From CF-13 sp035279665 (GTDB taxonomy: Bacteria > Chloroflexota > Dormibacteria > CF-121), in contig DATEHI010000119.1 in NCBI GenBank assembly GCA_035279665.1, positions 1 to 59,800 of the forward strand: 59,800 nt of DNA, written 5' to 3'. Made by a program: the position numbers and the translations under genes. Below the pieces are notes generated by a model. It had not been told where the DNA came from. It ran no database searches and saw only the letters and a program-made list of their open reading frames with translations. Below, one piece after another: positions 22,165-30,658 of the stretch; the first letter of the stretch is position 1; every line of letters starts with the position of its first letter.

Positions 22165-22997
22165 GGGCCGCACGGCGCCGCCTCGGCCTGCTCGCCCTGC
22201 TCCCGCTCTTCGGCCTGGTGTTCTGGACCGCGGCGACCATTGCCTCGAGCCTCCCCGGGCTGATCGTCGTCGCCGTCAACGTGCATGGGATCGGCCTGGC
22301 CAGTTACGCCGGCGACTCGCTCCAGCGCCCGGCCCCGCTTTCGGTCCAGGTCCTGCAGGACGTCCAGGGCGACGCGAACGCCAGCCGGCCGTCCGCACCG
22401 ACGGCCTCCTTAACCCCAACCCCGCACGTGCCAGCGCCGACACCGGTTCCAGTGCCCACGCCGCCCATCCCCACACCAACGCCCACATCGACCTCCGCGC
22501 CGGCCACGATCGGCGGACAGGTTCTGGATAGCCAGACGCTCCGGCCGATCGTCGCAGCGACGGTAGCCGCCACTCCGGGCGGGAATTCAGCGCTGACCGA
22601 CGGGAATGGGAACTTCACCATCGGCGTCGGCGCCGGGAGCTACACCGTCACGGCGAGCGCCCCCAGCTACAACAGGGCGAGTCAGTCCGTGACGGTCGCA
22701 TTTGGCCAGAAGGCGACGATCGGTTTCCGACTGACCAGCATCGCGGCCTACGGCAGCCTCGTCGGGACGGTGACCAACAGCCTGAGCCAGGACCCCATCG
22801 CGGGCGCCACCGTCACGCTTTCCTTTCTTGGAATGATTCGCGTCACGGATACAAATGGCGACTTCTCATACGCGCTTGTCCTCAATGGAACCTATACGCT
22901 GACCGTCTCGGCGCCCGGCTACGTCACGCAGCGTCGCCTCGTCACGATCAAGCCGGGCCAGACGAGCACCGTTCAGATCGCCCTCGCCCACACTTAG
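22161..22997 (+). CDS. Membrane-anchored surface protein with two CarboxypepD_reg-like domains
   Basis: 278 aa. The first 65 residues are a paralogue of the preceding protein (LLPLFGLVFWTAATIASS, then VAVNVHGIGLASYAGDSLQRPAPLSVQVLQD). A short Pro/Thr linker leads to two tandem beta-sandwich domains: ATIGGQVLDSQTLRPIVAATV...SYTVTASAPSYNRASQSV and GSLVGTVTNSLSQDPIAGATV...TYTLTVSAPGYVTQRRLV, typical of CarboxypepD_reg/PEGA folds that bind surfaces or carbohydrate. It probably arose with its neighbour by tandem duplication followed by replacement of the distal part. Confidence 0.75.
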   Translation: MRAARRRLGLLALLPLFGLVFWTAATIASSLPGLIVVAVNVHGIGLASYAGDSLQRPAPLSVQVLQDVQGDANASRPSAPTASLTPTPHVPAPTPVPVPTPPIPTPTPTSTSAPATIGGQVLDSQTLRPIVAATVAATPGGNSALTDGNGNFTIGVGAGSYTVTASAPSYNRASQSVTVAFGQKATIGFRLTSIAAYGSLVGTVTNSLSQDPIAGATVTLSFLGMIRVTDTNGDFSYALVLNGTYTLTVSAPGYVTQRRLVTIKPGQTSTVQIALAHT

Positions 22998-23029
22998 CCC
23001 TTCCAGGCAGCGGGAGCGGACCCGTCCTC

Positions 23030-24787
23030 TCAGCGGCCGACGACGTGCATCCGCCAGCCGCCGAGGTCGTCCGAATCGGGGTGATGGTGCATGTCATCTC
23101 CCGCCGTGGCGCGGAGCAGCTCCTCGATGGCGCGCTGGCTCTTGATAAAGGCGGTGACGACCTCGGGATCGAAATGCGTGGCCGAGCCTTTGAGGATTTC
23201 CGTCTTGGCGTAGTCAAAGGTGCGCGCCGCCCGATAGGGCCGGTCGGATGTCATGGCGTCGACCGCGTCGGCGACTGCCAGGATGCGGGCACCGAGCGGA
23301 ATCTCATCCGCGCGTAGCTCATCGGGGTAGCCATTGCCGTCCCAGCGCTCGTGATGGTGGCGGATCAGGGGGAGCACCGGGTCGAGGAAATCGATGCCCT
23401 TCAACATGTCGACCCCGATCACGGGGTGCTTCTGCATTCGCATCGCTTCGTCGGGCTCGAGGCGCGCCTGCTTGCGGAGGATCGCATCCTCGATGCCGAT
23501 CTTGCCGATGTCGTGCAGCACGCTGGCGCGACGCAGCGCACCGACCTCCGCCTCGGTGCAGCCGAGTTCCTTCGCCATGATGACGGCGTACTCTTCGACG
23601 CGTCGAGTGTGCCCATGCGTGTAGGGATCGCGCGCTTCGACCGCCGCCGCCAGTGCCTCGATCGTCATCAGGTAGGTGTCCTGGAGTTGCGTCATCGTCG
23701 TTCTCAACGAGGCGCTCTTCTCTTTCAGGCTGCGCGTCATCTGGTTGAAGGAATCGGTGAGCTCACCGATCTCATCGTGGGTCGTCACCGGCGCCTGGTG
23801 GTCCAGGTCGCCCGCGCTTACCAGCCGGGTCGCCTCGACCAGCCGGTGCACCGGGCGGGTGATGCGACGCGCCAGCCAGATACCGATGCCGAGCGTCAAC
23901 AACACGCCGGCAAGGAAGAGCGTGACGAGAATGATCCGCAACTGGTTCGAGTCGGCCAGTAAGCCCGCGGTGGAGGCGGTCGTCCCGACGTAGCCAAGGT
24001 TTGTCGTGCGCAGGGTCCACGGCGAGACGATCTCGATGCCGGGGCCGCCCGCCATCCGGGAGAGCTCGACGACGCTGCTGGGACCGACACGGGCGCGCGT
24101 ACTCGCGTCCAGGGCGAGCATCGACCATTGACTCGGCGGGACGCTGAGGGACGTGCTCAGGGTCTGGCCGTTGACGTCGTAGAAGGTGAGGTCGTCATGG
24201 GGTAGCGACGCTTTTATGGCGCTGGCCCGATCGTCGAGATAGTCGCCAACGAGGATGGCGCCGATCAGGTTGTTGCCCGCGCTGCGAACCGGCTGGCCGG
24301 TGAAGATGGCAGGCTTGGGCGCGGACGCCACCAGGTCAACCGTGGTCGCGCCGCCACTCAGCATGTAGGAGAGGCCGGGCCAGCCGCTCAGGTCATGGCC
24401 CTGGGTCACGGTGTCGGCGAGCGCGCCGTGGCCGACGACGCCAACGACCTCCCGCCCTGAGGTGTCGACCACCTCGACGATGACGTTGGGGTGGATGGTG
24501 AGCGCCCGTTCCAGCCATGCCTGCAGTGCCGGGGTTTTGTCCCAGTTCTGGCTGAGACCAGAGCCCCCCGAGAGGAGGCGAAGGATCGCTCGCCGGTCCG
24601 TATCGGCGCTGGTGACCATCGAGCTGGCCACGAAGCCGTCGTGGACGAGCTGGGCATCGAACGCGCCCTGACTGCGTGAGCTCAATTCACCGGTGGCGGT
24701 CAGGGTGCCAACCGCGCCTATCGCCAGCGTAAGGGCGGCGAAGGGGAGCACGATCTTCAATGCCAGCCGATGGCTGAAGCGGGGCAT
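23030..24787 (-). CDS. Membrane receptor with HAMP and HD-GYP c-di-GMP phosphodiesterase domain, paralogue
   Basis: 585 aa with the same plan as the protein at 19922: N-terminal helix (LALKIVLPFAALTLAIGAVGTLTA), Cache-like sensor to about residue 285, second helix (IILVTLFLAGVLLTLGIGIWLA), HAMP, coiled coil and HD-GYP. SVLHDIGKIGIEDAIL and IRHHHERWDGNGYP are intact, so it should be active. The sensor domains are much less similar to each other than the HD-GYP parts, pointing to different ligands. It is convergent with the surface-protein operon. Confidence 0.9.
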   Translation of the reverse strand: MPRFSHRLALKIVLPFAALTLAIGAVGTLTATGELSSRSQGAFDAQLVHDGFVASSMVTSADTDRRAILRLLSGGSGLSQNWDKTPALQAWLERALTIHPNVIVEVVDTSGREVVGVVGHGALADTVTQGHDLSGWPGLSYMLSGGATTVDLVASAPKPAIFTGQPVRSAGNNLIGAILVGDYLDDRASAIKASLPHDDLTFYDVNGQTLSTSLSVPPSQWSMLALDASTRARVGPSSVVELSRMAGGPGIEIVSPWTLRTTNLGYVGTTASTAGLLADSNQLRIILVTLFLAGVLLTLGIGIWLARRITRPVHRLVEATRLVSAGDLDHQAPVTTHDEIGELTDSFNQMTRSLKEKSASLRTTMTQLQDTYLMTIEALAAAVEARDPYTHGHTRRVEEYAVIMAKELGCTEAEVGALRRASVLHDIGKIGIEDAILRKQARLEPDEAMRMQKHPVIGVDMLKGIDFLDPVLPLIRHHHERWDGNGYPDELRADEIPLGARILAVADAVDAMTSDRPYRAARTFDYAKTEILKGSATHFDPEVVTAFIKSQRAIEELLRATAGDDMHHHPDSDDLGGWRMHVVGR

Positions 24788-24833
24788 GATGACGCCGATG
24801 TAACGTTGCTAGGGTCGGGGAGCTTGTGCCGGC

Positions 24834-25136
24834 CTAGTCGACCGGTTCGCCGAAGAAGGACTCTGGGCTCGGGTCGAGTCGGACCTCGTACTCGGGAAAG
24901 TCCTGGGCGAGGCGGCGTCCATCGGCCGGGAAGATGTAGTCGAGCTTGACGAAGTGGCCCAGCTGCTGCGCCTGGCTGAGGAACGCGGTCGCGAGCAGCA
25001 TACTGCTGAAGGCGGCCGTGCGCCTAGCGCCAGCGCGGCCGGTCTGGCTGAGCAATGGCATCCGCTCGGGATCGCGTCCGCCATCGGATTCGACCACGAT
25101 CACGAAGACGCGCTCAGGTGGCGGTTGCGTCAACAA
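24834..25136 (-). CDS. Uncharacterised 100-aa protein
   Basis: It starts with TTG directly after the stop of the upstream gene (TAGTTG). It has no membrane segment, signal or motif I know; RVFVIVVESDGGRDPERMP near the start and LGHFVKLDYIFPADGRRLAQDFPEYEVRL in the middle look like a folded domain. Coupling to the preceding small membrane protein suggests a shared role. Confidence 0.5.
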   Translation of the reverse strand: MLTQPPPERVFVIVVESDGGRDPERMPLLSQTGRAGARRTAAFSSMLLATAFLSQAQQLGHFVKLDYIFPADGRRLAQDFPEYEVRLDPSPESFFGEPVD

Positions 25137-25499
25137 CTACCGAGCTTCGAGGTGAAGATCGATGATCGGGGCGGCATCCTGTTTGCCCAGCACGATCAGG
25201 TAGGCGCCCTCAGCCGGCCCGATAGTCAGCGTCGACGAATGGTTGATGAAGTTCTGGTTCCCCCCCAGTCGCCCGCTCGTGTAACCGGGCAGGACCGCCG
25301 GTGCCTTGTTTTTCGTGCCAAGGGAGCCGGCAATTGTCAGGTTGCTCGACGTGAACGGAACGCGCACGGACGCACCCAGTCCGATCGCCGCATTGAAAAG
25401 ACTCAAGACCAGACCGGCCGTGAGGACCACCACAACGCTGGTACAGCCGCAGCCCCAGGTGCCACCCCGCCACGGGCGGCTCCGCCCCTTCTCGCTCAT
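25137..25499 (-). CDS. Small single-pass membrane protein, unknown function
   Basis: 120 aa from ATG 25499. A Gly/Trp/Cys-rich head (WRGGTWGCGCTS) leads into one hydrophobic helix (VVVVLTAGLVLSLFNAAIGLG) and a small outer domain that ends PIIDLHLEAR. The upstream extension of the frame is not needed. It forms a two-gene unit with the protein at 24834. Confidence 0.55.
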   Translation of the reverse strand: MSEKGRSRPWRGGTWGCGCTSVVVVLTAGLVLSLFNAAIGLGASVRVPFTSSNLTIAGSLGTKNKAPAVLPGYTSGRLGGNQNFINHSSTLTIGPAEGAYLIVLGKQDAAPIIDLHLEAR

Positions 25500-25533
25500 G
25501 TCACCCCTCTTCGGTGAGCATAACGCGTGGCAA

Positions 25534-26109
25534 TCACGATGACGCGTTCGTTCCGGCAAGGCGGTAGTGGAGGTAAACCACGCCGGAGCCGAAACGCCGT
25601 TCGCCCAGCAGGTCGAGCTTCGCACGGACTCCGCTTGGGAGCGACGGTTTGCCGCCTCCCACCACGACCGGCACGAGGAACAGGTGGAGCTCGTCGACCA
25701 GCCCCGCGCTGATCGCCTGGGCAGCGAGGTCGGGACCGCCCACCGAGATATCGGACCGCGCCTGCGCCTTCATCCGGCGAACCGCTTCGGGGTCGAAGTC
25801 TCGTTCGATTCGCGTTCTGGCGCTCGCTGCGGTCGCCAGCGTCTTCGAGTACACGATCTTGTCGGCCGCCTGCCAGATCTCCGCATAGTCCTTCACGGCA
25901 GGCAGCGCTTCGGCACCGCTGGGCGCGGTCTCCCAGTAACGCATTACGTCGTACATCCGTCGTCCGTATAGATAGGTCCCGACCTGCCGCTCGAGGTTGT
26001 TGACGAAGGTGTGCACCTCCTCGTCCGGCGCAGCCCAGTCGAAGTTGTCGTGCTCGTCCGCGATGTAGCCGTCGAGCGAGGTGATCGCCGAGTAGATCAA
26101 CTTGGCCAT
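25534..26109 (-). CDS. Dihydrofolate reductase family protein (RibD C-terminal-like)
   Basis: 191 aa. MAKLIYSAITSLDGYIADEHDNFDWAAPDEEVHTF is the typical start of the YyaP/YwjB group of the RibD_C family. GRRMYDVMRYW, KIVYSKTL and ISVGGPDLAAQAISAGLVDELHLFLVPVVVGGG form the NADPH-binding and closing parts. These are NADPH-dependent reductases with unknown substrates, and they are not the housekeeping DHFR. ATG 26109 was chosen; the open frame upstream is a shadow. Confidence 0.85.
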   Translation of the reverse strand: MAKLIYSAITSLDGYIADEHDNFDWAAPDEEVHTFVNNLERQVGTYLYGRRMYDVMRYWETAPSGAEALPAVKDYAEIWQAADKIVYSKTLATAASARTRIERDFDPEAVRRMKAQARSDISVGGPDLAAQAISAGLVDELHLFLVPVVVGGGKPSLPSGVRAKLDLLGERRFGSGVVYLHYRLAGTNASS

Positions 26110-26208
26110 GATGAGCGTCTCTAAGGATGCTACTGCCGACCGCTTGGTGTCCCGGAGCTCGTCGTCAGGCATGCGCCAGGTGAGCGAATGTAGGACAATC
26201 GACGGCCG

Positions 26209-26898
26209 GTGGGTATCCTCTCGGTCGAGCACCTCGTTCCGCTCGCGCTCCTTGTCGTGGCGGCGGTCGTGCTGTGTGTCGCGGCCAGGCGCACTCCGGG
26301 GCGATGGATCGACGCGGTTGCCGCGATCATCGCGCTCGTTCTGGTTATCGCCGAGCTGAGCTGGCAGCCCTACGTCCTGGCGAATCGCGCGTGGTCCGTG
26401 GGTGCCAGCCTCCCCGTCCAGCTGTGTGACGTCGGTGGGTTCGTCGCTGCCGCGGCGCTCCTCTGGCGGCAGCTCTTTCTGGTTGAAATCGCCTACTTCT
26501 GGGGACTGGGCGGCACGCTCCAGGCGGTGCTGACCCCGGACCTCGGGGACCAGCATTTTCCGAGCTTTCCCTACCTGCAGTTCTATGTGACCCACGACCT
26601 GGTCATCCTGGCCGCCCTCTTCCTGGTCATCGGGCTCGCGCTGTACCCGCGGCCGCGTGCCGTCCGACGGATTTTCCTGTTGACGCTCGCCTTCGCGGTC
26701 GTGGTGGGACTGCTCGATCTTGTGACCGGCGGCAATTACATGTACCTGCGCCAAGTGCCGGCGAGCGGTAGCCTCCTCAACCTGATGGGTCCGTGGCCGT
26801 GGTACATCGCAGCCGGCGCGGTGCTGACCCTGGTCGTGCTGGCCATCCTGAACGCCCCATTCCGTCTGTCTAGACTAGGTGGGCATGACGCCGGCTGA
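26209..26898 (+). CDS. YwaF/TIGR02206-family integral membrane protein
   Basis: 229 aa with six to seven hydrophobic helices. ASLPVQLCDVGGFVAAAALL, YFWGLGGTLQAVLTPDL and FPYLQFYVTHDLVILAALF, then the late GGNYMYL motif, are family marks. The family is common in Gram-positive-type bacteria, and its function is unknown. GTG start. The 3' end overlaps the start of the SirB1-like gene. Confidence 0.8.
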   Translation: MGILSVEHLVPLALLVVAAVVLCVAARRTPGRWIDAVAAIIALVLVIAELSWQPYVLANRAWSVGASLPVQLCDVGGFVAAAALLWRQLFLVEIAYFWGLGGTLQAVLTPDLGDQHFPSFPYLQFYVTHDLVILAALFLVIGLALYPRPRAVRRIFLLTLAFAVVVGLLDLVTGGNYMYLRQVPASGSLLNLMGPWPWYIAAGAVLTLVVLAILNAPFRLSRLGGHDAG

Positions 26899-27712
26899 AG
26901 CACGCGACGCGTTCACGCGCCTGCTGCAGACGCCGGACACTGAACTGGACCTGGCCGAAGCGGCCCTTTTGATCGCCGCCGAGGAGTACGCGGATCTGCG
27001 TCCCGCGGTGTACCTCAATCAAATCGCGCGCATGGCGCTCGAGCTGAAGCAGCGGATCCGGGCAGAGGTCGAGCCGCGTCGCGTGGTCGAGGTCGCAAAC
27101 GCCTACATGTTCGAGGAGCTGCACTTCAAGGGGAATCGCCAGGAGTACTACGACCCGCGCAACAGCTTTCTCAACGAAGTGCTGGAGCGCCGGGTCGGGA
27201 TCCCGATCACCCTGGCGGTGCTCTATGTTGCGGTAGGGGAAAGGGCCGGCTTGCCGGTGCGCGGGGTTGGCATGCCCGGTCATTTCCTGGTGAAGTACGC
27301 CCCGGCCGCGAGCGGCGAGATCTTCATCGACGCCTTCAATGGCCGCACGCTCACTCGCGAGGAATGCGCGAAGATGCTGAACGAGATGTACGGCGGTGAA
27401 GTCGAGATGCGGCCGGCCCTGCTCGAGCCTTCGACCAAACGGCAGATTCTGTCGCGCATCCTCAACAACCTGAAGAGCCTCTACCTGTCACGTGGCGACC
27501 TGCCGCGGGCGCTGAGCGCCAGCGACCGGATCATGCTGGCCGATCCGCATCTCACCTCGGAATGGCGGGATCGCGGCATGATCCATTTCCAGATGCATCA
27601 CGACAAAGAGGCGTTGACGGATTTCACACGTTACCTCGCCGTACGGCCGGAGCCGGAGGATGCGCCGCGAGTCAAACAGCTGAGAGGCCAGCTGATCAGC
27701 CGGGTCAATTAG
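26885..27712 (+). CDS. SirB1-family protein (transglutaminase-like plus TPR)
   Basis: 275 aa from ATG 26885, with a GTG two codons upstream as the alternative. The N-terminal transglutaminase-like domain shows FKGNRQEYYDPRNSFLNEVLERRVGIPITLAVLYVAVGERAGL and GMPGHFLVKY, with the active-site Cys replaced; the C-terminal part (SLYLSRGDLPRALSASDRIMLADP) is TPR-like. SirB1 homologues are widespread and of uncertain role. The stop overlaps the next gene by one base. Confidence 0.85.
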   Translation: MTPAEARDAFTRLLQTPDTELDLAEAALLIAAEEYADLRPAVYLNQIARMALELKQRIRAEVEPRRVVEVANAYMFEELHFKGNRQEYYDPRNSFLNEVLERRVGIPITLAVLYVAVGERAGLPVRGVGMPGHFLVKYAPAASGEIFIDAFNGRTLTREECAKMLNEMYGGEVEMRPALLEPSTKRQILSRILNNLKSLYLSRGDLPRALSASDRIMLADPHLTSEWRDRGMIHFQMHHDKEALTDFTRYLAVRPEPEDAPRVKQLRGQLISRVN

Positions 27713-28188
27713 TGTCGCGCATCGGACTCGTGATTCGAGAAGGGTTGGTCTTCGGCGTCATCGCCGGAGTCTTTGCGCTGCTCGTGCGCCTGGTATCTGT
27801 CTATGCGACCCACGACCTGACGCCGACCATGTTCTCGAATTTTGTCACCTCGGCACTGGGCTTTCTGATCATCGGCGGCGCCGGTCGCAAACTGGCGGCA
27901 GTGACTAAGAACACCAATCCCGCTTTGCAGATGGGCGCGATCGCCGGCGGAATCAGCGAGCTGTTTCATACCGTGGTCGCAGCCCTCATCCTCACCTACC
28001 TGCCGGTCGGCCAGGCGGCCTTCGACCGTCTCAGTCCGGCTGCCAAGCGTGAGGCCACCGACACGGGCAGCCAATTGTTCAATCTAGGCCTCGACCTGGC
28101 CGTGGTGATCGTGTTCGGGGCGATGATCGCCTGGCTGGGCGCCTGGTCGCTGCTGACGTTCCGGCCGCCACGAGAACCGCAAGGTTAG
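27712..28188 (+). CDS. Uncharacterised four-helix membrane protein
   Basis: 158 aa from GTG 27712, sharing a base with the preceding stop. Four hydrophobic segments occur (VFGVIAGVFALLVRLVSVYA; FVTSALGFLIIGGAG; GAIAGGISELFHTVVAALILTYL; LAVVIVFGAMIAWLGAWSLLT), with a charged loop before the last. No family is recognised. Probably co-transcribed with the SirB1-like gene. Confidence 0.6.
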   Translation: MSRIGLVIREGLVFGVIAGVFALLVRLVSVYATHDLTPTMFSNFVTSALGFLIIGGAGRKLAAVTKNTNPALQMGAIAGGISELFHTVVAALILTYLPVGQAAFDRLSPAAKREATDTGSQLFNLGLDLAVVIVFGAMIAWLGAWSLLTFRPPREPQG

Positions 28189-28204
28189 CCCTGCCGGACG
28201 CGGG

Positions 28205-28210
28205 TAGAAT
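28205..28210 (+). promoter_or_regulatory. -10 element (TAGAAT) of the SRP RNA gene
   Basis: TAGAAT matches TATAAT at five of six positions and lies 7 bp before the expected 5' end of the SRP RNA. The -35 is not obvious. Confidence 0.6.
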
Positions 28211-28216
28211 AGACGC

Positions 28217-28483
28217 GATCGCGCTAGACGGGGAGCCAGCGGTGCCCTGTACCCGCAATCCGCTTTAGCGGGGTCGAACTCCCCTTTGAGGGGTGCGCTG
28301 TCCGGAGCGTCGTTTCGTGCGACTGCGTTGATGGCCTGGTCCTGCGCGACCTGGTTCCGTGAACCCTGTCAGGTCCGGAAGGAAGCAGCAGTAAGCGGGG
28401 TGCCGGGGGCGCCGCAGCCCACCGGGCCTGAGTGGTCCGCGTTGCGTGCCCGGGCGGCGTTACAACGAGAAGGGGTGCGCGGT
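28217..28483 (+). ncRNA. ffs: Signal recognition particle RNA, long form with Alu domain
   Basis: About 267 nt, like the Bacillus scRNA. The Alu domain has GGGGAGCCAGCGGTGCCCTG and the paired CGCAATCCGCTTTAGCGGG segment. Domain IV, the Ffh-binding part, is GTCAGGTCCGGAAGGAAGCAG at 28369-28389 with a GGAA tetraloop and both internal loops. The ends GATCGCGC (28217) and GTGCGCGGTC (about 28475) pair. The RNA targets nascent membrane proteins with Ffh. The long form argues against Proteobacteria. Confidence 0.93.
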
Positions 28484-28501
28484 CACTAATTCCCCCCTGA
28501 T

Positions 28502-28516
28502 CCTCCCGATGGGAGG
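28502..28516. repeat. Small hairpin CCTCCC-GAT-GGGAGG
   Basis: A 6-bp perfect stem just after the SRP RNA and about 95 bp before the MFS start. It may mark the SRP transcript end, although no T-run follows, and resembles the C-rich/GGGAGG hairpins elsewhere in the window. Confidence 0.4.
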
Positions 28517-28610
28517 GAAGACAGTCCCTCGCGCGACCGATGAGTTTTCCGGCCAATGGGGTCTAAACAGCATGTCCTCTTCACCACGCCTCATCGATGG
28601 GAGACTTGAC

Positions 28611-30068
28611 ATGCCGCTGGAAACCAAGAATGACCGGAGATGGCTGGCGCTGTACATCCTGTGCGCCGGCTTCCTGATGATCGTGCTCGACATGACGATC
28701 GTCAACGTCGCGCTGCCATCGATCAAGAACGACCTCGGCTTCTCGCAGGCCAGCCTGGCCTGGGTGGTCAATGCCTACCTGATCGCCTATGCCGGTGTCT
28801 TGCTGCTGGCCGGCCGGCTCGGCGATCTGCTTGGTCGCAGGCGAATCTTCCTGATCGGCCTCGTGGCGTTCACAGCCGCCTCGGTGCTCTGCGGGCTCTC
28901 GATGAGCCAGCCGATGCTGATTGCTGCGCGCTTCCTGCAGGGGATCGGTGGCGCGGTCAGTTCGGCCGTGATCCTGGGGATGGTCGTCACGATGTTCCCC
29001 GAGCCAGCGGAGCGGGCCCAGGCGATCGGCGTCTTCAGTTTCGTGGCTTCTGCGGGCGCCTCAGTCGGCCTGCTGGCGGGCGGCGTCATCACCCAGGCCG
29101 TCAGCTGGCACTGGATCTTTTTCGTCAACCTGCCGATCGGGGTCGTGATCGCCGTACTGGCTGCCCGCCTGCTCCAGTCCGACCGTGGGGTGGGGCTTCA
29201 CCAGGGTGCCGACATCCTCGGCGCCCTCCTCGTCACCAGCGGGTTGATGCTGGGCGTCTACACCATCGTGCAGTCGGCCGAGTATGGCCTGGTCTCAATG
29301 CATACCCTCGGGTTTGGTGGGGTTTCTGTGATCCTCCTCGTCGCCTTCGTCGTCCGGCAGGCGAAGGTTCGCAACCCGCTCCTGCCGCTTCGACTGTTCC
29401 GGGTGCCGAACGTTTCGGCGTCCAATGTCATCCAGGCCATCGGTGGCGTGGCGATGTTCGGATTTTTCTTCATGAGCTCGCTCGACATGCAGCGCGTACT
29501 CGGCTACCGTCCGCTGACGATTGGGCTTGCCTTTCTGCCGGTCTCCGTCGGGATGGGCGCGTTGTCGATTGGCGTCACCGCCAAGCTGATCATGCGATTC
29601 GGCGCTCGGAACGTATTGCTAGTCGGGTTCGGACTGATCAGCGTGGCTCTCTTGCTGGCGGCGCGCGGACCCCTCACAGGCGATTACCTGCGGGATTGGT
29701 TTCCGGTCCTGGCATTGCTCGGAATCGGCGGTGGTCTGGCTTTCCCGTCGCTGGCGGTCGTGGCGATGGCCGGGGCCTCGCCAGGCGATGCCGGACTCGC
29801 CTCGGGGCTGCTGAACACAACCGGCCAGGTTGGCGCTGCGCTTGGCCTCGCGGTGCTCGCCACCGTCTCGACGAATCGCACGAGTGAGCTGATCGCGCAG
29901 GGGCAGGCGACTGCCGCGGCGCTCAGCAGCGGCTACCACCTGGCCTGGGCAATCGGTGCCGGCCTCGCCATCGCATCGATCGTGCTGGCAGTTACCCTCT
30001 TGAAGTCCGACATGGCACCATCTGCCGAGACTCGCGTGGACGACGCAATAGAGGAGGCGTGCGGCTGA
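28611..30068 (+). CDS. MFS drug exporter, DHA2 family (14 helices)
   Basis: 485 aa from ATG 28611, preceded by GGGAG. LYILCAGFLMIVLDMTIVNVALPSI is the DHA2 helix-1 signature with Asp in motif D1 (LDxTIVNVALP), LAGRLGDLLGRRRIFLIG is motif A, and RFLQGIGGAVSSAVILGMVVTMFP motif B/C. About 14 hydrophobic segments. Such proton antiporters expel drugs and other amphiphiles; the substrate is unknown. A 127-bp leader separates it from the SRP RNA; an in-frame ATG at 28572 would add 13 residues. Confidence 0.9.
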   Translation: MPLETKNDRRWLALYILCAGFLMIVLDMTIVNVALPSIKNDLGFSQASLAWVVNAYLIAYAGVLLLAGRLGDLLGRRRIFLIGLVAFTAASVLCGLSMSQPMLIAARFLQGIGGAVSSAVILGMVVTMFPEPAERAQAIGVFSFVASAGASVGLLAGGVITQAVSWHWIFFVNLPIGVVIAVLAARLLQSDRGVGLHQGADILGALLVTSGLMLGVYTIVQSAEYGLVSMHTLGFGGVSVILLVAFVVRQAKVRNPLLPLRLFRVPNVSASNVIQAIGGVAMFGFFFMSSLDMQRVLGYRPLTIGLAFLPVSVGMGALSIGVTAKLIMRFGARNVLLVGFGLISVALLLAARGPLTGDYLRDWFPVLALLGIGGGLAFPSLAVVAMAGASPGDAGLASGLLNTTGQVGAALGLAVLATVSTNRTSELIAQGQATAAALSSGYHLAWAIGAGLAIASIVLAVTLLKSDMAPSAETRVDDAIEEACG

Positions 30069-30092
30069 CCGGGATGCCGGACCCCCACCCTG

Positions 30093-30116
30093 CCCTCCCC
30101 CGCGAACGGGGGAGGG
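30093..30116. repeat. Intergenic 10-bp perfect hairpin, CCCTCCCCCG-CGAA-CGGGGGAGGG
   Basis: Perfect arms of 10 bp with a CGAA loop and a GAAAAA tail, directly after the MFS gene. The near-identical element at 45985 has a CGAG loop. Possibly a transcription barrier or a REP-like element. Confidence 0.7.
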
Positions 30117-30204
30117 AAAAATGGTCTGGGCTCGGAATTCTCGCGCTGATCATCGCGTTCGCAAGCCGGGCGCCGGTGGCTGAAGCCTCGCCCCGACGCC
30201 TTCG

Positions 30205-30414
30205 ATGAAGCCCGAGTTCAGCTATCGGCTCACGGCCTCCGGCGTCCTGCTGGTCCGATGGGGCGGACGCGAGGTACGTCGACTGGCCGGATCAAGGGCG
30301 AAGGCGCTGGCCGTGCAGCTCGCCACCGCCACGCCGGCCGAGGCGCAACAACTCCTCGCCCGCGCGACAGGTAACTTCAAGCGCGGCAACGAGCGGCAGG
30401 CGGCCGGAAGGTAG
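30205..30414 (+). CDS. Small uncharacterised basic protein
   Basis: 69 aa, MKPEFSYRLTASGVLLVRWGGREVRRLAGSRAKALAVQL..., ending GNFKRGNERQAAGR. The beta-strand/helix pattern and the GNFKRGNE ending look conserved and not random, and the codon bias matches neighbours. No function known. It sits between the MFS and FmdB-like genes on the same strand. Confidence 0.55.
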   Translation: MKPEFSYRLTASGVLLVRWGGREVRRLAGSRAKALAVQLATATPAEAQQLLARATGNFKRGNERQAAGR

Positions 30415-30496
30415 CCAGGAGGTTGACGCCAGCAGGTTGGAGGTCTACCGTCGGATGCAGGCAGCCAAACGGCGAGGTTCCAGGAGGATGAGCGTC

Positions 30497-30658
30497 ATGC
30501 CAGTCTATGAGTTCGATTGCTCGAAATGCCGCGAGCGATTCGAGGTGATGGGCAGTTACGCGGAGCGTGAAAAAGAGCACGCCTGTCCGAAGTGCGGAAG
30601 CACCGAGGTGAAGCAGGCCATCTCGCTGTTCTCGGCAGCCCCGCCTCGTTCGTACTAG
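30497..30658 (+). CDS. FmdB-family zinc-ribbon protein
   Basis: 53 aa. MPVYEFDCSKCRERFEVM followed by CPKCGSTEVKQAISLF is the FmdB (PF09723) zinc ribbon with two CxxC pairs. The name comes from formamidase/amidase regulators; a general function is not established. AGGAGG at 30482-30487 lies 9 nt before ATG 30497 but directly against ATG 30488, so 30497 is the better start. The stop overlaps the convergent gene. Confidence 0.85.
   Translation: MPVYEFDCSKCRERFEVMGSYAEREKEHACPKCGSTEVKQAISLFSAAPPRSY

Noticed and set aside
28205..28610. A riboswitch in the leader of the MFS gene
   Set aside because: The structured sequence is the SRP RNA; only about 125 nt remain before the MFS start, with a single short hairpin and no known aptamer motif.
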